DNA from: Cellvibrionaceae bacterium AOL6
Lineage (GTDB): Bacteria; Pseudomonadota; Gammaproteobacteria; Pseudomonadales; Cellvibrionaceae
Assembly: GCA_003265435.1 (NCBI GenBank)
Contig: NOXC01000023.1
Location: 1 to 49,156 of the forward strand
DNA length: 49,156 nucleotides
Reading direction: 5' to 3'
Below, one piece after another: positions 43,009 to 49,156 of the stretch (its first letter is position 1; each line of letters opens with the position of its first letter). The notes beneath the pieces were generated by a model, which had not been told where the DNA came from, ran no database searches, and was given only the letters and a program-made list of their open reading frames with translations. The position numbers and the translations under genes were made by a program.

Positions 43009-44795
43009 CAGCCCAAAGCTCCAGTCACCACCGCATTGGTAAAGTGTTGTTGGGTTTGCTGGGCGGTTAGTAGACGTTGTTTGAGTTGGTCGCAGAGGGT
43101 GGTGAGTTCTTCGACTTTGGCGACTATGCGTTTTTGTGTTTCGAGTGGAGGTAACGGGATAAGCATTGCTCTACTTTTAGTGACCGAAATATTATCTTGC
43201 CCAGCAGTCCCAATAAGCTCGATAGCGTCTAAAAATGTACCAGCACAAATATACAAATATAGATAATCACTTAGTCTGCGCTCTATCGGGCGAAAGAACA
43301 CAACCGCTTGATTACAGTTCCACTCCATATGTGTATTTGGAATTATTGCCACTTTGCCCAATGGAGGACCTACGATATTCATCACGACGTCGCCCGGAAA
43401 TAGCCGAGATTTGGCAAGCTTCGATGCGTGATACGCCTCAGACACGTACTGAGGCCGATATTCGAAATCTATTCTCTGATCTCGGATGTTGTAGACCTTC
43501 AAATATGGAATGCCTTCAACCTCAGAAAATTCCGTCTTGGGGGGCGTTGAGCCAGAAGTGATACCTTTGCAAAAATCATCTGTACGACACCACTCCCACC
43601 CCTCCGGCAGATCAAACGGCTTTTCTTCGTCGGTGATGGCTGGTAGAGGCTTTTGTTTTTTGATTTTTTTGTCTTTGACCAACTGCGCCTTTTCGGCGGC
43701 GATGCGTTTTAGCAGTTCGCTGGCGGGTTCATCGTTTGGGTCTTGGGGGACGAGTTTGCCCATGACGGCCAGTTGCAGGATGGTTTGTTTGAGTTTGTCG
43801 ATGGCGCGGAGGCCAGCGATGGTGCTGGGGAAGAGGATGTCCCAGTTTTGCTCTAACCTTGCCCAGTTATCCATTAGCTCGGTGTGGCTTTGGGCCTGGG
43901 TGAGTGCGTCCATCAGCGTGTCGGCCAGGGTGGCGTGGGCGTCCAGGCTTTGTTCGGTTTGGTTTTCCAGCTGGTCGCAGAGGGCCATTAGTTCATCGAC
44001 TTTGGCGACTATGCGGTGTTGTTCTGCTAGTGGAGGGACAGCGATCGGAATTACATATGCCTCATTTCTGTTTAGGCCAGGCTTAATACCCTTTCCCAAA
44101 TCTTCTAGTTTTAATGTGTGAAGAAGCTTCAGGCAATACTTAATGTCTATATCTTTGGGAGGAACAAGGCTATACGCAACATCTGTTACCCAACAACCCT
44201 GCTCTGCACAAAGGTTTAGCGCACCAGCTGATCCTTTCCTCCCTACTACAATGCAAGGCAGTTCGATAGAGAAACTGTTATGACTCCCAACTACTCCGTT
44301 GGATCCGTATACTTGGTACTCCCCGCTTCCTGTTCTTTTCGTTTTAGGTAGGTTTTTTCCATACTCTAGCTCAAACACCTCCCCAAAGCGTACACAGCTC
44401 CAGCCGCTAGGAAGAGTCCAGCTAAGGTCTTCCGAAGATGCAGGAGGAATTTTTTTGGGTTTGGTGATTTTCTTTTCCTCGACTAGCCTAGATTTCTCAA
44501 ATGCTACTCGTTTTAACAATTTATTCGCTGGCTCATCATTCGGATCTTGCGGCACTAGCTTACCCCGCACCGCCAACTCCAAAATCAGCTCGCGCAGTTT
44601 TTTAACGCCATACAGCTCGATTTTTTTACTGCTGCCCCGCCCAGTGGTCTGTTTGTTGGTTATGGCGCTGCTCCATAAGTCCAAGTACTGGGTGATTAGC
44701 GTTTGGGCGTTATTTGCCTGAGCTTTTTTGGTTCCACCGCTTTGCTCGGTCAAATAAGTGGCACTCGCCTCTTGAACGGTATTATTGCTGCTCAT
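43008..44795 (-). CDS. hsdS: Type I restriction-modification specificity subunit HsdS
   Basis: A 595-residue specificity subunit with two target-recognition domains (about 128-250 and 400-540). Each is followed by a conserved helix region (PPLAEQHRIVAKVDELMALCDQLE and PPLETQKRIVAKVEELTTLCDQLK). A repeated linker, KLVPQDPNDEPA, occurs at 79-90 and 347-358, showing internal duplication, and explains the length above the usual ~400-450. The first recognition domain appears more AT-rich and less regular in codon use than the conserved parts, as expected for exchangeable domains. It overlaps hsdM by four bases (ATGA). It determines the DNA sequence recognised, which cannot be predicted here. Confidence 0.92.
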   Translation of the reverse strand: MSSNNTVQEASATYLTEQSGGTKKAQANNAQTLITQYLDLWSSAITNKQTTGRGSSKKIELYGVKKLRELILELAVRGKLVPQDPNDEPANKLLKRVAFEKSRLVEEKKITKPKKIPPASSEDLSWTLPSGWSCVRFGEVFELEYGKNLPKTKRTGSGEYQVYGSNGVVGSHNSFSIELPCIVVGRKGSAGALNLCAEQGCWVTDVAYSLVPPKDIDIKYCLKLLHTLKLEDLGKGIKPGLNRNEAYVIPIAVPPLAEQHRIVAKVDELMALCDQLENQTEQSLDAHATLADTLMDALTQAQSHTELMDNWARLEQNWDILFPSTIAGLRAIDKLKQTILQLAVMGKLVPQDPNDEPASELLKRIAAEKAQLVKDKKIKKQKPLPAITDEEKPFDLPEGWEWCRTDDFCKGITSGSTPPKTEFSEVEGIPYLKVYNIRDQRIDFEYRPQYVSEAYHASKLAKSRLFPGDVVMNIVGPPLGKVAIIPNTHMEWNCNQAVVFFRPIERRLSDYLYLYICAGTFLDAIELIGTAGQDNISVTKSRAMLIPLPPLETQKRIVAKVEELTTLCDQLKQRLLTAQQTQQHFTNAVVTGALG

Positions 44796-46276
44796 ACGTT
44801 GTTGGCCCCTGTGCTGCTCGCACCGGTAAGGGCATCACCCAGAATGGTTTTTAGCTGGTCGCGCAGAGCCTGAATTTCTTGTTGCTGCTCGGCGTATTGG
44901 GCCAGTAGCTGTTCAGGATCGTGCACCACTTGCTCCTCGATATGGGGGTTTTTAATATCGAGGTTGTAATTGCGCTGCTTGATCTCGTCGATGCTAACTT
45001 TCCAAGCCCAGCGGTTTTCCTCGCGGGATATAAAGCCATCTTCGCGATTGCCCCACCAATCCCGGCATGCGTTAAAATGTTCGAGCTGCATGGGTTTGGT
45101 TTTATTAAAGGCTTTTACACCCTCGGGCAGTGGCACCTCGTAGTACCAAACGTGCTCAGTAGGTTGGCCCTTATCAAAGAACAGAATATTGGTTTTAATA
45201 CTGGTGTAAGGCGCAAATACCGAGTTGGGCAGACGCACCAGGGTGTGCAGGTTGCACTCTTTGAGCAGTTGCTCTTTGATTTTGGTTTTGACGCCCTCGC
45301 CAAACAGGGTGCCGTCGGGCAGTACCACGGCGGCGCGGCCGCCATCCTTCAAAACTTCGATAATCAGCTGTAGGAACAAATCGGCGGTTTCGCGGGTTTG
45401 CATCTCGGCGGGGAAGTTTTTCTCGATGCCATCTTCTTCCATGCCGCCAAAGGGCGGGTTGGTGATGACTACGTCTTTGTCAGCATCCCAGTTGGACAGT
45501 GGCTGGTTTAGGGTATTGGCGTGGCGAATATTGGAAGGCACTTCAATGCCATGCAGCAGCATATTGGTGGTGCACAGCAGGTGTGGCAGCTGCTTTTTCT
45601 CGACCCCAGCAATTTGGCCTTGCAGGGTTTGGTAATCTTGCGTGGTTTTTTGGTAGTGGGTGCGAATATGGTCGGTCGCGCAGGCCAAAAAGCCGCCGGT
45701 GCCACAGGCAGGGTCAAACACCGCTTCGCCCAGTTGCGGGTCGATCATCTCGACAATAAAGCGGGTCACGGCGCGCGGCGTGTAAAATTCACCGGCGTTG
45801 CCCGCGCTTTGTAAGTCTTTAAGAATTTGCTCGTAAATATCGCCAAACAGATGACGCTCGTGTGAGTTGGTAAAATCCACCTCGTTAAGCTTGTTAATGA
45901 CCTGGCGTAAGAGCGTGCCGTTTTTCATATAGTTGTAGGCATCGCTAAAGGCCTCGCGCACGATAAAACCACGCGGGTTGGTTTGGATATTCGCTGAATA
46001 GTTTTTCAGGGTTGGGAATAAGTCGTCATTGACGAACTCCAGCAGCTCGTCGCCGGTTATCCCCTGCTCGTCGGCTGCCCACTCACGCCACAGGTATTTG
46101 GTGGGAATGGGTTCGCGGTAGTCGTCTTGCTCTAGCTCTAACTGTTCTTCTTGCGCGTCGAAGATTTTTAAAAACAGCAGCCAGCTCAGCTGGCCCAGAC
46201 GTTGGGCATCGCCATCGACCCCAGCGTCTTTGCGCATAATGTCTTGAATGGATTTGATAACGGTACTGATCGACAT
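44792..46276 (-). CDS. hsdM: Type I restriction-modification methyltransferase subunit HsdM
   Basis: A 494-residue N6-adenine methyltransferase subunit. It has the HsdM N-terminal helical domain (about 1-150), the AdoMet-binding motif DPACGTGGF (188-196) and the catalytic NPPF (273-276). The C-terminus is a coiled coil (EQLLAQYAEQQQEIQALRDQL) that contacts HsdS. It methylates host DNA at the system's target and is required for restriction with HsdR. The gene lies 74 bases after hsdR and overlaps hsdS by 4 bases, so hsdMS are translationally coupled. No disruption is seen. Confidence 0.95.
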   Translation of the reverse strand: MSISTVIKSIQDIMRKDAGVDGDAQRLGQLSWLLFLKIFDAQEEQLELEQDDYREPIPTKYLWREWAADEQGITGDELLEFVNDDLFPTLKNYSANIQTNPRGFIVREAFSDAYNYMKNGTLLRQVINKLNEVDFTNSHERHLFGDIYEQILKDLQSAGNAGEFYTPRAVTRFIVEMIDPQLGEAVFDPACGTGGFLACATDHIRTHYQKTTQDYQTLQGQIAGVEKKQLPHLLCTTNMLLHGIEVPSNIRHANTLNQPLSNWDADKDVVITNPPFGGMEEDGIEKNFPAEMQTRETADLFLQLIIEVLKDGGRAAVVLPDGTLFGEGVKTKIKEQLLKECNLHTLVRLPNSVFAPYTSIKTNILFFDKGQPTEHVWYYEVPLPEGVKAFNKTKPMQLEHFNACRDWWGNREDGFISREENRWAWKVSIDEIKQRNYNLDIKNPHIEEQVVHDPEQLLAQYAEQQQEIQALRDQLKTILGDALTGASSTGANNV

Positions 46277-46350
46277 AGACTTCTCTTGGTATGGGTTTGC
46301 TGCTGCCGCTGGTGGCAGCGGTAAGTCATAGAGTTATTTCAAATAATGCT

Positions 46351-48795
46351 TTAGGCGCTTTTGTCGTCGTCTTGGTAGAGCTGGCGCTCCAGGTCGGCGA
46401 CGGCCTCTTGGTATTTGGGTTTGCCGCCAAAGCCTTGCTTAACGATCTCCAATGGCGAGCCGTACTGGCTGATGGGCTGAACTTTCAGCACATTCATGCT
46501 CTCAATTTCGGGAATGCCGGCATCGGCGTATTTTTCCAGCAGGGCTTCTAGCACGGCGCGGGCAGTACCGGAGTATTGCCCAAAGTAGTTGCGCTTTTTA
46601 ACGTTGTTCGCTCGCTCTTTTCGGGTTAACGGTGGCTGATCGAAGGCGACGTGGCAGATAAGGTCAAAGGCATCCAGGTCGCGGCCTACATCGGCTTGCA
46701 GGGCCTCCCAAATCACACCGTGTTCTGCGAGTTCGTCCATGACCGCTTGTTTGCGGTCGGCGGCGTGCCATTTGTTGATAAATTCATCCAGCGAGGCAAA
46801 CTGTTGTTGCACCGCTTTGCGGGTGTAGTCTTTAAAGGATTCGGTGACCAGTTTGCCGTCGGCGTCGTAATACTGCACGCGTTCGTCCAGCTTCTTCACG
46901 GTGACGCCGGAGACGTGGTATTTGATGTATTCGCTTTCTTTCCCGCCCTCGATGACGCCACTATCAAAAGACGGGTCAGCGTCGTAATCGGGCCACTCGC
47001 CTTCGTTAATTTCGTTTGCCGGTCCGGTATTCCCTTCCGCGTCGTCATCTTCATTGAGGTTGCTTGGGTCGTTTAACGCCTCTTCAATCTCGGTGTTTTC
47101 CGGGTCGTTTATCTGGCTGGGCTTCGTCACCAAGATTTTCTCGGGTACGCCATCAAAGCGCTCATCGGCAAACAGCTCGGTGGCTTTTTTAAAGTCGAGG
47201 ATGGTAAACCAGAGTTTATTGTAGCGGTCGTCAATGCGGGTGCCGCGCCCAATGATTTGTTTGAACTTGGTCATGGACTGAATGTTTTGATCCAGCACCA
47301 CCAGTTTGCAGGTTTTGGCGTCCACCCCGGTGGTCATCAGCTCCGAGGTGGTGGCGATGACCGGGTAGGCTTTTTTGGGGTTGATAAAGTTGTCCAGCTG
47401 AGCCTTGCCGATGGCATCGTCGCCGGTGATTTTCATCACGTATTTATCGTCTTTGGCGACTTGCTCGGGGTTTAGGTTGACCAGGGCCCGGCGCATGCGC
47501 TCGGCGTGGTCAATGTCGTTACAGAAGACAATGGTTTTGGCCATGGGGTCGGTGCGCTTGAGGTAGTTGGTAATGGTTTCGGCCACCAACTCGGTGCGCT
47601 CGTCGATGACCATGGTGCGGTCAAAGTCTTTTTGGTTGTAGATGCGGTCTTTGATCACCTCGCCCTGTTTGTCGGTTTGACCTTTGGTGGGGCGCCAGCC
47701 TTCTACGTCAATGTCTATATCCACGCGCACGACTTTGTAGGGGGCGAGAAAGCCGTCCTCAATGCCTTCTTTGAGTGAGTAGGTGTACACCGGATCGCCA
47801 AAGTAATCGGTATTGGAGACGTCTTCGGTTTCTTTGGGTGTGGCGGTTAAGCCGATTTGGGTGGCGCCGCTGAAGTATTCCAAAATTTCGCGCCAGGCGC
47901 TGTCTTCGGCGGCGGAGCCTCGGTGGCACTCGTCAATGACGATTAAATCAAAAAAGTCCGGGTCGACCTGTTTGTAGGTCTTTTGACTTTCATCCGGGCC
48001 GGTAAGGGCTTGGTATAGGGCCAGGTGAATTTCATAGGCCGGGTCCACCGTGCGCTTGGTGACCTTGGTCATGGCTTCGCCGAAGGGCTGAAAGTCGTTA
48101 ATACGGGTTTGATCCACCAGCACGTTGCGGTCGGCGAGGAACAAGATGCGCTTTTTCTGCCGCGCTTTCCACAAACGCCAAATTATCTGAAAGGCGGTAT
48201 AGGTTTTACCCGTGCCGGTGGCCATCACCAGCAGCACACGGTCTTGCCCACTGCTGACGGCCTCGATCGTTTTGTTAATGGCCTGTAGTTGGTAGTAGCG
48301 CGGCGTTTTGCCGCTGCCGTCGTCATAGTAGGGCTGCTGGATAATCGGTAGCTGGGCGTCGGTGTAGCCCTTGTAGGCGCAGAACTTTTGCCACAGGGTC
48401 TCAGGGCTTGGGAAGTCGTGCAGGTTGATTTCGGTCTCTATCGCGCTGGGGTTGGTTTTGTCGTGGAATATAAAACCATCACCATTGCTGGCAAACACAA
48501 AGGGCACGTCCAGCAAGCGGGCGTAATCCAGCCCCTGCTGCATGCCCTTGCCGACCTCGTGCTTGTTGGCCTTGGCCTCAATCACCGCGAGGGGCAGGTT
48601 GGGCTTGTAGTAGAGGACAATATCGGCAGCTTTGACGGTTTTGCGCATGCCCATCTGGCCGCGAACAATCACCTTACCGTCGCGCAGCTTCACCTCTTGA
48701 CGAATTTGCGCCATCTTGTCCCACCCAGCCCCTTCTACGGCAGGCAGAATGTACTTAGTGACGATGTCCGTTTCGCTGAGCTTCTTTTTATCCAT
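46351..48795 (-). CDS. hsdR: Type I restriction subunit HsdR (EcoEI-like)
   Basis: About 814 residues from the ATG at 48795, which gives the family start [19 protein letters not shown] with AGG six bases before it. The upstream ATG at 48840 abuts a TATATTAT box and lacks an RBS. An N-terminal nuclease domain has D58 and E73-A-K75. The SF2 helicase motor has Walker A MATGTGKT (191-198), DECH (288-291), [18 protein letters not shown] and IIGRGTRID. The C-terminal domain resembles EcoEI_R_C. The size and order suggest a type IB-like system. It translocates and cuts unmodified DNA together with HsdM and HsdS. First gene of the hsdR-hsdM-hsdS-DUF3800 operon; all motifs are intact. Confidence 0.93.
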   Translation of the reverse strand: MDKKKLSETDIVTKYILPAVEGAGWDKMAQIRQEVKLRDGKVIVRGQMGMRKTVKAADIVLYYKPNLPLAVIEAKANKHEVGKGMQQGLDYARLLDVPFVFASNGDGFIFHDKTNPSAIETEINLHDFPSPETLWQKFCAYKGYTDAQLPIIQQPYYDDGSGKTPRYYQLQAINKTIEAVSSGQDRVLLVMATGTGKTYTAFQIIWRLWKARQKKRILFLADRNVLVDQTRINDFQPFGEAMTKVTKRTVDPAYEIHLALYQALTGPDESQKTYKQVDPDFFDLIVIDECHRGSAAEDSAWREILEYFSGATQIGLTATPKETEDVSNTDYFGDPVYTYSLKEGIEDGFLAPYKVVRVDIDIDVEGWRPTKGQTDKQGEVIKDRIYNQKDFDRTMVIDERTELVAETITNYLKRTDPMAKTIVFCNDIDHAERMRRALVNLNPEQVAKDDKYVMKITGDDAIGKAQLDNFINPKKAYPVIATTSELMTTGVDAKTCKLVVLDQNIQSMTKFKQIIGRGTRIDDRYNKLWFTILDFKKATELFADERFDGVPEKILVTKPSQINDPENTEIEEALNDPSNLNEDDDAEGNTGPANEINEGEWPDYDADPSFDSGVIEGGKESEYIKYHVSGVTVKKLDERVQYYDADGKLVTESFKDYTRKAVQQQFASLDEFINKWHAADRKQAVMDELAEHGVIWEALQADVGRDLDAFDLICHVAFDQPPLTRKERANNVKKRNYFGQYSGTARAVLEALLEKYADAGIPEIESMNVLKVQPISQYGSPLEIVKQGFGGKPKYQEAVADLERQLYQDDDKSA

Positions 48796-49156
48796 ACCGA
48801 ACCTGTTAGGGATTGGGTCTCTACGCGTATTTAGGGACATATAATATACCAGTTCAAGCCAATGACGTCGGATGAAGACTGGGTATATAAAAGGTGGGTG
48901 AGCGAGGGGCTACAAAAGGACCGAATTTATCGGGGCTCTACTGACAGAATAAATGGGGTCAGATGAGAATTAATTAAATCTGTTCTGACCCCAATTAATT
49001 TAGGCAATTCGCGTAGCAAGGCGGAATAATCAAAACAGCCTAAGGGCTGTTTTGCCCCTGCGGGCTTCGCGCTGTCGCGCTCGTAGTAAAATGCTGGCGC
49101 ATTTTGTCGAACCAGGCGGTGGTTCTCATCCAGCATCAGAGAACCACATACAAAAA
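48796..49156. other. Upstream region of hsdR and window end
   Basis: It contains AT-rich promoter-like sequence for hsdR (TATATTAT on the minus strand near 48841-48850), the second GGGGTCAGA palindrome, and a hairpin CAAAACAGCC (49031-49040) with GGCTGTTTTG (49045-49054). A 69-codon minus-strand frame (48927-49136) runs through the palindromes and is not convincing as a gene. It looks like the flank of a mobile element that continues beyond the window. Confidence 0.5.
48948..48992. repeat. REP-like palindrome (GGGGTCAGA family), copy 2
   Basis: GGGGTCAGA (48955-48963) and TCTGACCCC (48984-48992) are inverted around an AT-rich centre with AATTAATT. Bases 48948-48966 are identical to 32146-32164, in the same orientation. 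The inner arms differ from copy 1, so the ends are conserved and the core is not. Confidence 0.72.

Noticed and set aside
48927-49136. 69-codon minus-strand frame at the window end
   Set aside because: It reads through palindromes and a hairpin and shows no protein family; more likely mobile-element flank.

Overview
The window looks like a chromosomal segment of a polysaccharide-degrading gammaproteobacterium of the Cellvibrio/Saccharophagus/Gilvimarinus kind. The reasons are TonB-dependent receptors (TBDRs) in place of SusC/D pairs, several lipoprotein glycoside hydrolases, a poly-serine linker joining a CBM2/CBM10 module to a GH26 mannanase, and an endo-arabinanase whose catalytic residues keep a constant offset from those I recall for Cellvibrio japonicus Arb43A. 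The genus is inferred, not shown.

Region 1 (1-22173) is an arabinan utilisation locus. It opens with the 3' end of a sugar-binding-protein gene that overlaps a hybrid histidine kinase, probably the sensor. Next come a GPH-type sugar symporter, a cytoplasmic GH43_26 exo-arabinofuranosidase, a GH127/GH146 beta-L-arabinofuranosidase broken by a one-base frameshift, an opposing GH43_5 endo-arabinanase, a lipoprotein GH43_26, a further GH43, a GH97, a GH43 with a ricin-type lectin domain, a large multidomain GH43 endo-arabinanase lipoprotein and a 939-residue TBDR. Read together, surface enzymes cut branched arabinan, the TBDR imports oligosaccharides, periplasmic GH43/GH97/GH127 enzymes trim them, and the symporter plus cytoplasmic GH43_26 finish the job.

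Region 2 (22190-32104) is a mixed accessory stretch: an alkyltransferase-like DNA repair protein, a second TBDR, a GH79 (heparanase/glucuronidase-type) hydrolase, a PHP-domain lipoprotein, the CBM2-CBM10-GH26 mannanase and a DUF4153 membrane protein.

Region 3 (32250-38963) is a tight four-gene operon: a TBDR, a membrane-anchored CobN/BchH-like chelatase-family protein, an ExbB/TolQ-like protein and a DUF2149 protein that looks ExbD-like. A Fur-box-like palindrome precedes it. This is the best candidate for an under-described system: a motor-coupled tetrapyrrole or heme demetallation and uptake apparatus resembling the Bacteroidetes hmu loci.

Region 4 (39189-48840) is a defence island, all on the minus strand. 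One set is an Mrr-like endonuclease, a HipA-like kinase interrupted by one in-frame stop, and a DUF3037 protein. The other is a type I restriction-modification operon (hsdR, hsdM, hsdS) with a DUF3800 gene coupled to its end. Two related GGGGTCAGA palindromes (near 32150 and 48950) share 19 identical bases and bracket regions 3 and 4.
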